Positions 44,207-53,026 of a stretch of DNA of 64,000 nt are shown here, in pieces (within the stretch, counting starts at the first letter, position 1; each line of letters opens with the position of its first letter). Position numbers and translations under genes: made by a program. Source of the stretch: Polaromonas sp. (lineage in GTDB: Bacteria > Pseudomonadota > Gammaproteobacteria > Burkholderiales > Burkholderiaceae_C); contig NZ_JABBPC010000029.1 of assembly GCF_012927485.1 (NCBI RefSeq), positions 1 to 64,000 of the forward strand, read 5' to 3'. The notes under the pieces were generated by a model. That model worked only from the letters and a program-made list of their open reading frames with translations. It was not told the origin of the DNA and searched no databases.

Positions 44207-45556
44207 ATGGATTTATTGCTGATTATTTTTTTGACGCTGCTTAACGCGGTGTTTGCCTTGTCGGAGATGGCCCTGGCTTCCAGCCGAAAAGCCCGGCTGA
44301 CGGCGATGGCCGAATCGGGGGATAAAGGCGCGCAAGCGGCCTTGGTCCTGCTGGACAACCCCACGCAGTTTTTATCGTCGGTGCAGGTGGGAATCACTTC
44401 TATTGGCATGCTGAACGGTATTATTGGCGAGGCGGCTTTTAGCGGCAGCCTGTCAGTATGGATACAAAACTTTGGCGCACCGCATCGTGCTGCCGATATT
44501 TCCGCTACAGCGGTTGTGGTGACAGTGATCACCTTTGTCACGATTGTGTTTGGTGAGCTGGTACCCAAGCGCGTCGGGCAGCTCTACCCTGAGACAGTCG
44601 CGCGACTGGTTTCACGGCCCATGATGTGGGTGGCCAGTGGTGCCAAGCCTTTTGTCAAACTGCTTTCCATCAGCACGCATGCCGTGCTCAAACTGTTGCG
44701 CGTGGATGTTACGGCCGGACGGGCGGTGACCGAAGAAGAGATTGCCGCCAGTCTCGAAGAAGGCGTCGACGCCGGCCTGATTGAAGAGCAGGAGCACCGG
44801 ATGGTGCAAAACGTGTTTTTGCTTGACGACCGTTTGTTGACATCGTTAATGCTGCCGCGCTCCGACATCGAATGGATTGATGCATCCGACACGCTGGCCC
44901 AAGCCATCGACAAGGCCGGCGCGACCGGCCACTCCTGGTATCCGGTGTGCCGGGGTAGCCTCGACGACGTGGTGGGCGTGGTCAATGTGGCCAAGCTGCT
45001 CGCCTTGCGAGGGCAGATCAACCCGGCAACGGTGGTGGGCACCAATTCAGAGTCAATGCCTTCGGTGGCCGACCGCATTGACGCCTATGCCGTGCCCGCC
45101 GTGTTTGTGCCGGAAACCCTCACGGGCATGGAACTGCTTGAGCAGTTGCGCGCCAAGTCCACCCGGATCGTGTTTGTAGTAGATGAATACGGCGTGGTGC
45201 AGGGACTGATGACGCCGATTGACATGCTGGAAGCCATCACGGGCGAACTGCAGCCAGGCGCGCAGGCGGATGCCTGGGCGACCCGGCGCGCCGACGGTAG
45301 TTGGTTGATCGACGGCGTCATGCCCGTGTCCGAACTCAAGGCGCGGCTGGAAATAAAAGAGCTGCCGGGCGAAGGCCGAGGCCGCTACAACACGGCCGCA
45401 GGCCTGTTAATGGCGGTCTCGGGACGGTTGCCTTCCACCGGTGAGCGCATCGGCTGCGCGGGGTGGGTCTTCGAAGTGGTTGATGTGGATGGCAAGCGTA
45501 TCGACAAGATTCTTGCGACTGAAGATAAACCTCGTACGGATGTCAAACCGGCTTAA
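44207..45556 (+). CDS. CNNM/CorC-type transporter-associated protein (DUF21-CBS-CorC_HlyC)
   Basis: A 449-residue protein with an N-terminal DUF21 membrane domain (~residues 1-190, including FALSEMALASSRKARL and VFGELVPKRVGQLYPE), a CBS pair (~210-335, ending TRIVFVVDEYGVVQGLMTPIDMLEAI) and a C-terminal CorC_HlyC domain. These proteins are linked to magnesium and cobalt efflux; older hemolysin names are not supported. The ATG lacks a clear SD and lies 24 bases from the apaH start. Confidence 0.88.
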   Translation: MDLLLIIFLTLLNAVFALSEMALASSRKARLTAMAESGDKGAQAALVLLDNPTQFLSSVQVGITSIGMLNGIIGEAAFSGSLSVWIQNFGAPHRAADISATAVVVTVITFVTIVFGELVPKRVGQLYPETVARLVSRPMMWVASGAKPFVKLLSISTHAVLKLLRVDVTAGRAVTEEEIAASLEEGVDAGLIEEQEHRMVQNVFLLDDRLLTSLMLPRSDIEWIDASDTLAQAIDKAGATGHSWYPVCRGSLDDVVGVVNVAKLLALRGQINPATVVGTNSESMPSVADRIDAYAVPAVFVPETLTGMELLEQLRAKSTRIVFVVDEYGVVQGLMTPIDMLEAITGELQPGAQADAWATRRADGSWLIDGVMPVSELKARLEIKELPGEGRGRYNTAAGLLMAVSGRLPSTGERIGCAGWVFEVVDVDGKRIDKILATEDKPRTDVKPA

Positions 45557-45694
45557 ATTCGAACCAAGCTTTTTTCCTCCCATCTGAGGATTAGTTCTCG
45601 AAAAAATTTTGAAATATTGCTCATCAAAGTAAATTCACGGAAAACGACAAAAAATTAACGTTATCGTCATAAAATCAAAATAAACTATGCAAAC

Positions 45695-45718
45695 AGTCCT
45701 CTGCGGAGGACTTTTTTG
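45695..45718 (+). terminator. Rho-independent terminator between CNNM gene and polysaccharide operon
   Basis: Stem AGTCCTC / GAGGACT (45695-45701 and 45706-45712) with loop TGCG and then six T. It ends about 50 bases before the likely uppS start, leaving little room for a promoter after it. It could end transcription of the CNNM gene or act as a leader attenuator of the polysaccharide operon. The preceding 100 bases are markedly AT-rich. Confidence 0.75.
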
Positions 45719-45723
45719 TTCTT

Positions 45724-46506
45724 TTGTTACTTTTCTTGACGTCGCTTACCTCAACATGGTGCTGTTACTTGTCAATTGTCCAATTTCCTGTTCCTAATCC
45801 GGTTCCTCAGCACGTTGCCATCATCATGGATGGCAACCGTCGTTGGGCAAAGAAGAGATTCATGCCCCAGGCTGTTGGTCATGCCAGTGGCGCGCGGCGC
45901 GTGCGCAGCATCGTACAGGCTTGCGCGGAGCGGGGAATAGCTTACCTGACGCTTTTTGCTTTTAGCTCCGAAAATTGGCAACGGCCCCCTGAAGAGGTGT
46001 CAAGTCTGCTGGGGCTTCTGGTTCATTACCTTGAAAAAGAAGTGGACGACATGAACGCCAACGGGGTGCGCCTGAAGGTAGTGGGCGATCCCCGGCGTTT
46101 TGATGCCCGGCTGCAAAAGCTCATCAGTGAAGCGCAAGAAAAAACGGCTAACAACAAGCGTATCACCCTGACCATTGCGGTCAATTACGGAGGGCGCTGG
46201 GATATGGTATCTGCCGTACAGGCATGGCAGGCGGCCAACCCAAATCAATCTGTCGATGCGCTTGGCGAGGGCGGCTTGAATCCTTACTTGAGTATGGCCT
46301 ACGCTCCAGACGCTGAACTGATGATCCGGACTGGCGGCGAGTCCCGCCTCAGTAATTTTCTGCTGTGGCAGATGGCCTATACCGAACTGTTTTTTACCGA
46401 CACTTTGTGGCCTGATTTCACGCCGCAGGGTCTCGATGAAGCCATCGACTGGTTCTCTGCGCGGGACCGTCGTTTTGGGGGTGCCAGTCAGCGAATCGCA
46501 AGTTAA
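45724..46506 (+). CDS. uppS: Undecaprenyl diphosphate synthase paralogue in polysaccharide operon
   Basis: A cis-prenyltransferase. Motifs are HVAIIMDGNRRWAKKR, LTLFAFSSENWQRP, VNYGGRWDM and RTGGESRLSNFLLWQMAYTELFF; catalytic Asp is in MDGN. It makes the C55 lipid carrier for cell-envelope polymers. The frame is open to 45724 (TTG, 260 residues); TTG at 45769 is equally possible, and no ATG exists before the core motif, so the start is unresolved. It directly precedes the export gene (stop and ATG abut), so it looks like a dedicated carrier synthase for this polysaccharide rather than the main housekeeping copy. Confidence 0.85.
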   Translation: MLLFLTSLTSTWCCYLSIVQFPVPNPVPQHVAIIMDGNRRWAKKRFMPQAVGHASGARRVRSIVQACAERGIAYLTLFAFSSENWQRPPEEVSSLLGLLVHYLEKEVDDMNANGVRLKVVGDPRRFDARLQKLISEAQEKTANNKRITLTIAVNYGGRWDMVSAVQAWQAANPNQSVDALGEGGLNPYLSMAYAPDAELMIRTGGESRLSNFLLWQMAYTELFFTDTLWPDFTPQGLDEAIDWFSARDRRFGGASQRIAS

Positions 46507-48870
46507 ATGCCCATCACTTTTCAGCTTTACATGTTTTATAAATTATTTCCCAGGTACTCGCTCCTTCTGTTGTTACTCAGCGTGGCGCTTGCTACGCAGG
46601 CCCAGACCGGCGTGACCTTCACAGGTGCAAGCGCCGCACAAGCACCGGCCCAGTCCGCAGCCAACACGGCGGCCCCGTCAGGCCTTTCAGCGCCGCTTTC
46701 CCAAGCGCCGGCCAGCCTGATGATGACTCAGACTCCTCTCTCAGGAGAGGCCAAAGCGGGCACTGAAAAAACCGTCCCAGAAGCCTCCCCCCATGTGCGA
46801 CCAACAATGCGTGCGGCCTTACCCAGCCAGTTCCAACACTTTGTGCAGGAAGCCACTGGCCGTCTGCTGCCCGTGTATGGCAGCGAATTGTTTGAGCTGT
46901 CTCAGACCTATGCGCCAGACGCGACACTGCCGGCACCAGCCGAATACGTTTTAGGCCCAGGCGACGAGGTGCGGGTGCAGGTATGGGGTGCCGTGGATTA
47001 CAGCGGCAGCCACACGATTGATCGCAATGGTCAGATCACCTTGCCCAAAGTAGGCGTTTTTACGCTGGCTGGCGTGCCGGTTCGTGACCTGGAGTCTGTG
47101 CTGCGTAGCCAACTGAATAAAGTCTTTACCAACTTCAGCGTTAACGCCAACTTGGGGCGTCTGCGGAGCATTCAGGTGTACGTAGTGGGGCAAGCTCAGC
47201 AACCCGGAACTTACAGTCTGTCCAGCCTGAGCACGCTGGTGAACGCTCTGTTTGCCAGCGGAGGCCCCACAACCAATGGTTCCATGCGCAATATCCAGCT
47301 TAAGCGCGCAGGCAAAACCATTTCTACGGTCGACCTTTATGACTTTATTGCGAAGGGCGATAGAGGGCGTGACCTGCCCCTGCAGGCGGGTGATGTCATC
47401 GTGATTCCGCCTGTGGGTCCGCGCGTCGCCATAACCGGCGCATTGGATCAAGCCGCCATATATGAGCTGAAGGCGGGGACGATCAACACAACTGTGGGCG
47501 ACATTCTGAGCTTGAGTGGCGGTGTCCCGGCGCTGGCCAGTACCCGCAAAGCGCTGGTTGAGCGCATCGCACCCGAAAAAAATCCGCCACGCCAGGTACA
47601 AGACTTGGTACTGGATGCTGAAGGCCTGAAACAACCCTTGCGCGATGGCGACGTGCTGACTTTGCTGTCTATCAGCCCGGCTTTTGCCAATGCGGTGACC
47701 CTGCAGGGCACTGTGGCTGCGCCGCTGCGCTACCGTTGGTTCGAAGGCATGAAGATCCTGGACCTCATTCCCGAGCGCGATGCTCTGATCACCTCCGACT
47801 ATTACAAGCGCAAAAATCTGCTGGTGCAAAACGACGACGTTAGCCGTGAGGCCGGTGGCAAGGTGGCCAACCGTGTCCGCGCTATGGTTGACCAAATCAA
47901 TTGGGAGTACGCCGTGATTGAGCGTATGGATCGCAACACGCTCACCACTGAGCTCATCCCCTTCAATTTGGGAAAAGCCGTGCTGCAGCATGACCCGGCA
48001 CACAATCTGCCGCTTCAACCCGGCGATGTGGTCACCATTCTGAGTCAGAACGACCTGCGCCTGCCGCAAGACCGCCAGACCCGCTTGGTTCGCGTGGAAG
48101 GCGAGGTAGGCGCTCCCGGCGTGTACCAGGCCGCTGCGGGCGAAACACTGCCTCAGCTGTTGCTCCGCATTGGCGGTCTGACACCACAGGCCTATGTATT
48201 TGGCACCGAACTCGACCGTGAATCTGTACGCACTCGCCAACAGGAGAATCTCGACATTCTCATTCGTCGGCTGGAGGCCCAGGCCCAGGCACAATCCAGC
48301 AGCGTCACCGCCAACCTGGGTGCCGACCGCGCGGCCCAGGCCCAAGTGCTGCTGCAGCAGCAGCAGGCACAGCTCAAAAGCCAAATCGAACGGCTCAAAT
48401 CCTTCAAAAGCAACGGTCGTCTGGCGCTCGAGCTTGATCCACAGGCTCAAACCCTGGCTGCATTACCGCCCTTGCCGCTCGAAGACGGCGACCGTATCCT
48501 CATTCCCGCAGTGCCAGGCTTTGTGTCGGCGTTTGGATCCGTTAACAACGAAAACGTGTTTATTCATAAGCCTGGCAAGACCGTGGGCGACGTTCTCAAG
48601 TCCGCCGGCCTGACGGAAGACGCCGAGCCCGACCAGGCTTTTGTGCTGAGGGCCGACGGCAGCATCATGGCGCGGCGAGATCATAGCGGGCTGTTTGGGG
48701 GCGGTTTCGAGTCGACTCGGGTTATGCCTGGTGATACGGTGGTGGTGCCGGCCCAGATGGACCGCGAGTCCCGCTATAACTTTGCAACCCGCGCCCTCAA
48801 GGATTGGACGCAAATCTTCTCCAACTTTGGCTTGGGCCTCGCGGCCATCAAGGCCATCAAGACGCTGTAA
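46507..48870 (+). CDS. Wza-like polysaccharide export protein with multiple SLBB domains
   Basis: A 787-residue secreted protein. Signal peptide at residues ~9-33, a low-complexity Ala/Pro/Gln region to ~100, then the polysaccharide-export domain (YVLGPGDEVRVQVWGAVDYSG...TIDRNGQITLPKVG). Several SLBB-type repeats follow (YVVGQAQQPGTYSL, VAITGALDQAAIYEL, VRVEGEVGAPGVYQ) and a late one at VSAFGSVNNENVF. A coiled-coil Gln-rich stretch lies at ~600-640. It is longer than E. coli Wza. It probably forms the outer-membrane/periplasmic export channel together with the Wzz-like protein. Confidence 0.88.
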   Translation: MPITFQLYMFYKLFPRYSLLLLLLSVALATQAQTGVTFTGASAAQAPAQSAANTAAPSGLSAPLSQAPASLMMTQTPLSGEAKAGTEKTVPEASPHVRPTMRAALPSQFQHFVQEATGRLLPVYGSELFELSQTYAPDATLPAPAEYVLGPGDEVRVQVWGAVDYSGSHTIDRNGQITLPKVGVFTLAGVPVRDLESVLRSQLNKVFTNFSVNANLGRLRSIQVYVVGQAQQPGTYSLSSLSTLVNALFASGGPTTNGSMRNIQLKRAGKTISTVDLYDFIAKGDRGRDLPLQAGDVIVIPPVGPRVAITGALDQAAIYELKAGTINTTVGDILSLSGGVPALASTRKALVERIAPEKNPPRQVQDLVLDAEGLKQPLRDGDVLTLLSISPAFANAVTLQGTVAAPLRYRWFEGMKILDLIPERDALITSDYYKRKNLLVQNDDVSREAGGKVANRVRAMVDQINWEYAVIERMDRNTLTTELIPFNLGKAVLQHDPAHNLPLQPGDVVTILSQNDLRLPQDRQTRLVRVEGEVGAPGVYQAAAGETLPQLLLRIGGLTPQAYVFGTELDRESVRTRQQENLDILIRRLEAQAQAQSSSVTANLGADRAAQAQVLLQQQQAQLKSQIERLKSFKSNGRLALELDPQAQTLAALPPLPLEDGDRILIPAVPGFVSAFGSVNNENVFIHKPGKTVGDVLKSAGLTEDAEPDQAFVLRADGSIMARRDHSGLFGGGFESTRVMPGDTVVVPAQMDRESRYNFATRALKDWTQIFSNFGLGLAAIKAIKTL

Positions 48871-48893
48871 CTGACACTATCGCACTGACGACT

Positions 48894-50096
48894 ATGAACG
48901 CTGCTACCACGCAAACCGAGTACACCCAACTTGCGATGCTAGATTCCGTCGTGGTTCAAGATGACGAAATCAGTCTGTTGGATCTGCTGCAGGTGGTGGC
49001 AGAAAATCTACGTCTTTTGGTGCTGGTTCCCTTGGCCGCAGGTTTGTTGGCCTTGGGGGTAAGCTTTGCCCTCGTGCCTACTTTCACCGCAACCACCAAA
49101 TTCATGCCGCCGCAGCAGCAGCAAAGCGGGGCCGCCGCGATGCTTCAATCTTTAGGGGCCTTGGGCGGGCTGGCGGGCGCTGCCAGTGGCCTAAAGAATC
49201 CGGCGGACCAGTATGTGTCCTTTCTGAAAAGCCGCAGTGTGCAAGACGCACTGATCGATCGTTTCAAACAGGCAGAGCGCTACGATCAGAAATATCGGCA
49301 GGACGCCCGCAGTGCGTTGGCGGCGAGCGTACGCGTTAGTAGCGGCAAAGACGGACTCATTAGCATTGACGTAGACGACAAAGACCCAAAATTTGCGGCC
49401 ACGCTGGCGAATGCGTATGTGGAAGAACTGGGCCGCTTGCTTAACCGTTTGGCCGTTACCGAGGCGCAGCAGCGCCGTCTCTTTTTCGAAAAACAGCTTG
49501 CGACCGCCAAAGACAATCTGGTCAAAGCAGAGCAGGCCCTCAAGGCCAGCGGCGTAAACAGTAGCGCGCTAAAAGCCAGTCCCCAAGCGGCGGTGGAAGG
49601 CTTGGCCAAGCTCAAGGCGGCCATTACCGCGCAAGAAGTCAAGCTGGCCAGCATGCGTGGCTACCTTACCGAGACGGCGCCCGATTTCAAGCAGGGCCAA
49701 ACCGAGCTCGCGGCCCTGCGCAGCCAGGTGGCGCGCGCCGAAAAAGAAGAGCCCGCCAGCGGTGCCAGCGGGAGCGACTATATCGCCAAGTTTCGCGACT
49801 TCAAATATCACGAAACCTTGTTCGAGCTGTTTTCCAAGCAGTACGAAATGGCCCGCTTGGACGAAAGCCGGGAAGGAGCGGTCATTCAAGTGGTTGATGT
49901 GGCTCAGGAACCTGAGAAGAAATCAAACCCGAAGCGTGCCGTGATCGTTATGGGCGCGGTGCTGGCCGTGGGATTTTTCCTGCTGCTCTTTATCTTCGTT
50001 CGCCATGCGCTGCAGGGCGCTGCGCAAGACCAGAAATCCATAGAGAAACTCGCTAGTTTGCGCCTTGCGTGGTTCAAGTCCATTGGACGAGCGTGA
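48894..50096 (+). CDS. Wzz-type polysaccharide co-polymerase / chain-length determinant
   Basis: A 400-residue protein with two membrane helices near the ends (LLVLVPLAAGLLALGVSFAL; VIVMGAVLAVGFFLLLFIFV), the N-terminal Wzz motif and a central periplasmic coiled-coil region (~residues 150-330). The Pro-rich segment before the second helix (VVDVAQEPEKKSNPKR) is typical of the family. No tyrosine-kinase domain is fused. The ATG at 48894 follows the export gene stop by 23 bases. Confidence 0.88.
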   Translation: MNAATTQTEYTQLAMLDSVVVQDDEISLLDLLQVVAENLRLLVLVPLAAGLLALGVSFALVPTFTATTKFMPPQQQQSGAAAMLQSLGALGGLAGAASGLKNPADQYVSFLKSRSVQDALIDRFKQAERYDQKYRQDARSALAASVRVSSGKDGLISIDVDDKDPKFAATLANAYVEELGRLLNRLAVTEAQQRRLFFEKQLATAKDNLVKAEQALKASGVNSSALKASPQAAVEGLAKLKAAITAQEVKLASMRGYLTETAPDFKQGQTELAALRSQVARAEKEEPASGASGSDYIAKFRDFKYHETLFELFSKQYEMARLDESREGAVIQVVDVAQEPEKKSNPKRAVIVMGAVLAVGFFLLLFIFVRHALQGAAQDQKSIEKLASLRLAWFKSIGRA

Positions 50097-50480
50097 GTTG
50101 CGGTTGAGTCCAATGCGGTTGCACTTGCTTCAGCAGCGATAGCAGAGACGAAGCCTCCGGATTTAGAGGGCGAGCGCAGCTTCAGTGCGCGGAGTCTTAC
50201 GGTGCCGCAGGGCAACCGTCAAGGCTACAGCGAGTTGGCGCTTATCAACGCATTCGAGCGCACGAAAGGCGATCCGGTGTTCTGCGGAAAAGCGCCTCGT
50301 TGACCCAGGATGCGCGCAATGTTGTGCCGACCCGCACTCGTGCAGCCTCCCCTAAATCGGCCGGCTCCGTGCGGCTACAACCACCTAGCTGACAGAGGTT
50401 ATGCCAGTTTCATTGGTGGTGACCCAGTGTGCGTTGCTCGGCGTCCTGGCTTATGGCGCCGGCCGGCTGGTTTGCCGGTG
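50097..50480 (+). other. Non-coding stretch after the Wzz gene, possible gene remnant
   Basis: About 390 bases with no complete gene on the plus strand. From about 50107 to 50303 a frame without ATG encodes an Ala/Glu-rich stretch ending FCGKAPR and a stop, which could be the tail of a lost gene. The region ends in a hairpin with a T-run. If the polysaccharide cluster once continued here, the glycosyltransferases are gone. Confidence 0.35.
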
Positions 50481-50486
50481 CTTTTT
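50463..50486 (+). terminator. Rho-independent terminator after the polysaccharide operon
   Basis: CCGGC (50463-50467) and GCCGG (50474-50478) around a TGGTTT loop, with further flanking complementarity, then TGC and five T. Oriented to stop plus-strand transcription, it overlaps the stop of the opposing barrel gene. Confidence 0.55.
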
Positions 50487-52053
50487 ACTTCTGCACATAT
50501 CCCGTGAACTGGTAAGCCAGTGAAACGCCGACTACATTGGCTTTGAAGTCACCGCGCAACGCTTCAATTCGCCCCACAGTAGTCATCACAGACAATGATT
50601 TCGATAAGCGGTAGCCAACCCCTGCGTTGACTTGGCCGACCAGGCCACCTCCCACCGCCAGACCGCCTCCGCCTGCCGCGCCTGCCAGCGCTTCTCCCTC
50701 CACAAACCAGCGCTCAGATACCGGCCATTGGCCGCCCAGTCCGACCAGTCCGGTCATATAGGCGCCTGCTTTGCCGGCATAGGCTCCCAAGCCCTGGCCC
50801 GTCAAAAACAAGTGGGGCGAGACAAAGTAGTCGAGCTGTACGCCCAGGTTGCTCACTGACCGATCGACGTCGCCGTTGCGCCAGTTGGGGCTGGCCTTGA
50901 AGTACGTCTGGTTGACCACGCGCACGCGCAACGGCTCTGCGTCAAACCCGCCGAGCGTTTCCCAGGGTACGGCTGCCGAAGTCACGGCGGGTAGGCCAAA
51001 CCGGTAGTTCAGCTTGAGTGCCACACTGCTTGCCTTGAAGCTTCTGGATGGCGCGCGCACTTCGCCGACCGACAATTCCACCGCAGTGCGGGGGGTCAGG
51101 TTTTGCTGTAGCGCAATGCCGGCATCGAGCAGCAATCCGCCCCCGGTGTCCACCCGTCCACCGCCAGCCGGGCCAGCGGCCGCGTGGAGCTTGAGCGCCG
51201 TGCTACGCGTCAACGGCAAGCGGTAGCCGCCGCCCGCCAGGATCTGCATATAGCCGTTGCTCTGGCCGCCCATGGCGCCTTCGGATTCCAGCTTCAAAAA
51301 CCAGCGATCGTCGATATACGACAGCCATTCCACGCCCAATAGCTGCATGCTGCGGTGTTGGGGTTGGCCGTCGTCCTGCACCACGGACGACGGGATTTGG
51401 TAGCTGCGCGACACCACAGAGAATTCTTGCGCTGTGGACGAGAGGGCACCGGGCTGGCTGGTACCGCCTGCAGGGGTTTGGCTCCAACCACTATTGAGCA
51501 AGCTATGGAAAGGGAATTCATACATCAAATAAGGCTGGGTGCTGCGGATTACGCCGGAGGGAAACGTGACGTGACTCACACCAAACCCTACGTTGCCATA
51601 GCGACCCGTTTCATAGGTCAGGCCGATGTCGCTGCGCACCATTAGACCCCCACCCGTTAGTGTGGAGCCGCCACGACCGCCACCCGCGCCGACGAACAGC
51701 CCGGCGTGGGCCAGCCAGAAGGGGCTCAGACGCTGCTGCACTTCGCCCGTCACACCCAGCGTAATGAAACCGCCGCGCTCGCCGCGCACTGCCCCATACG
51801 ACCCTACGCCCAGCTTGACGTTGTCGTTCACTTCAAAGAGCAGATTGCCACCCACCACACCCATTTTTTCAGCGCCGGGCAATGACCAGCTTTCCGACGT
51901 GACGCGCCAAGCCGTAGGGGTGGGCAACAGTGCGGGAGTGGGATCTCTTTGATCCTGCGTCAGGCCCGCCAACGGCCAGCTTAGTCCTCCAGCGCACACG
52001 CTGACCATTGCCAGCATTCGAAAACAGACGGAGGGGCTTAGTGCATTGTTCAT
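50485..52053 (-). CDS. Predicted outer-membrane beta-barrel protein
   Basis: A 522-residue protein with a signal peptide (~residues 1-31) and a body of alternating hydrophobic/polar strands rich in Gly, Tyr and Phe (GNVGFGVSHVTFPSG, QILAGGGYRLPL, VALKLNYRFGL). It ends in aromatic residues (VSLAYQFTGYVQK), as expected for barrels. I cannot name a family. It lies opposite the polysaccharide export genes and may serve that system. The ATG at 52053 starts the signal peptide; an upstream extension in frame covers a terminator and the tRNA remnant. Confidence 0.65.
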   Translation of the reverse strand: MNNALSPSVCFRMLAMVSVCAGGLSWPLAGLTQDQRDPTPALLPTPTAWRVTSESWSLPGAEKMGVVGGNLLFEVNDNVKLGVGSYGAVRGERGGFITLGVTGEVQQRLSPFWLAHAGLFVGAGGGRGGSTLTGGGLMVRSDIGLTYETGRYGNVGFGVSHVTFPSGVIRSTQPYLMYEFPFHSLLNSGWSQTPAGGTSQPGALSSTAQEFSVVSRSYQIPSSVVQDDGQPQHRSMQLLGVEWLSYIDDRWFLKLESEGAMGGQSNGYMQILAGGGYRLPLTRSTALKLHAAAGPAGGGRVDTGGGLLLDAGIALQQNLTPRTAVELSVGEVRAPSRSFKASSVALKLNYRFGLPAVTSAAVPWETLGGFDAEPLRVRVVNQTYFKASPNWRNGDVDRSVSNLGVQLDYFVSPHLFLTGQGLGAYAGKAGAYMTGLVGLGGQWPVSERWFVEGEALAGAAGGGGLAVGGGLVGQVNAGVGYRLSKSLSVMTTVGRIEALRGDFKANVVGVSLAYQFTGYVQK

Positions 52054-52070
52054 GGTGCCAATCTGCATGA

Positions 52071-52104
52071 AAAACCCCGCCATGCTTTCACGTGGCGGGG
52101 TTTT
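52071..52104 (-). terminator. Strong hairpin terminator, probably the original tRNA-Thr terminator
   Basis: CCCCGCCA / TGGCGGGG (52075-52082 and 52093-52100) flanked by AAAA and TTTT, so it can stop transcription both ways. It lies seven bases beyond the 3' CCA of the stranded tRNA fragment on the minus strand, where a tRNA terminator is expected. It also overlaps the leader of the barrel gene. Confidence 0.8.
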
Positions 52105-52110
52105 GTTGTC

Positions 52111-52154
52111 TGGTGCCGGAGAGATGAATCGAGCATCCGACCTTCTCATTACGA
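52111..52154 (-). repeat. tRNA-Thr 3' half remnant, island attachment site
   Basis: Forty-four bases identical to 62937-62980 except at two positions (52132 G for A, 52135 T for C). They run from the anticodon to the CCA end of tRNA-Thr. The upstream half of the tRNA is missing. This is the direct repeat left when an element integrates into a tRNA 3' end. Confidence 0.93.
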
Positions 52155-52242
52155 GAAGCTAGTTTTTTATTATAAAGCGGCTTCCGAGAAGTATTTTGAA
52201 TATTTGCCACATTAATGCCACTCCTCGATTAAAAATACACAA

Positions 52243-52698
52243 GTGGCAACCTATCGAAAACGCGGTCCCGATCAGCGGGAAGCACAGATACGTCGACGAG
52301 GATTCCCTGCACAAAGCAAGACTTTGAATACCAAGGCCGAGGCCTGGGCACAAATGATCGAGTCGGAATTTCTCGCGGCATCTGGCTCAGTCGGAGTGAG
52401 GCAGAAGCAACGACGTTATATGACACTCTTGATCGGTATGAGAGCGAAATAACACATGGCAAGAAGATCGTAGCGGGCGAGCGATCGTTTTTGCGTATCT
52501 GGCGGGCGACGGCGATGGCTGAGAGCTTGATGGCGACGATTCGCAGCGCTGATGTGGTCAAGTTACGAGACTAATGGTTGAAAGAATACGAACTGTCAAC
52601 TGTACTGCGCCGCTTGGCCGTACTGTCGCATGTTTTCACCATTGCCCGCAAAGAATGGAGCATGGAGAGCCTCTCGAATCCGGTTGAAGACCAATAGC
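52243..52698 (+). pseudogene. Tyrosine integrase, N-terminal fragment
   Basis: From GTG 52243: MATYRKRGPDQREAQIRRRG and FPAQSKTLNTKAEAWAQMIESE, the usual DNA-binding start of tRNA-targeting phage/island integrases. A frameshift near 52366 moves to a second frame (SRSEAEATTLYDTLDRYE), then a stop at about 52575 interrupts the core-binding domain before LRRLAVLSHVFTIARKEWSMESLSNPV. Homology ends near 52698 at the junction with transposase DNA. The catalytic domain is absent here. Confidence 0.85.
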
Positions 52699-52792
52699 GG
52701 CGGGGGTTTTAAGAGATTCATGAGTGTCCACGATTTGAATTTCAATTTGCACATTTGCGATGCTTCTCGGTTTGAACAACCGAGGGTGCAGC

Positions 52793-53026
52793 ATGAACGT
52801 TGGCAAGACACTGTCTGCGCAAATCATGGAGTACGTGCCTCGGAAGAACTTCGGCCGCATCATCGATCGATATGGGGGCGACGCTGGTGCGCGCACGCTG
52901 AGCTGCGCCGATTTGTTTCGTGAGATGGCTTTTGCGCAATTGACGTGGCGCGAACCCCTGCGCGATATCGAGGTCTGCCTCAGCGCCAATCAGTCCAAGT
53001 TATTGTCCGCACCCCCCAACGTCTAG
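52793..53026 (+). pseudogene. IS4-family transposase, truncated N-terminus (DUF4372)
   Basis: Encodes MNVGKTLSAQIMEYVPRK and RIIDRYGGDAGARTLSCADL, then FREMAFAQLTWREPLRDIE, the DUF4372 N-terminal domain of IS4-type transposases. Similarity stops after about 72 residues (CLSANQSKL) and the ORF closes soon after; the DDE catalytic domain is missing. Inverted-repeat ends were not identified. Confidence 0.85.

Noticed and set aside
46951..48450. 499-codon minus-strand ORF opposite the Wza-like gene
   Set aside because: It is antisense to a gene with clear export and SLBB domains; its own translation has no family features.
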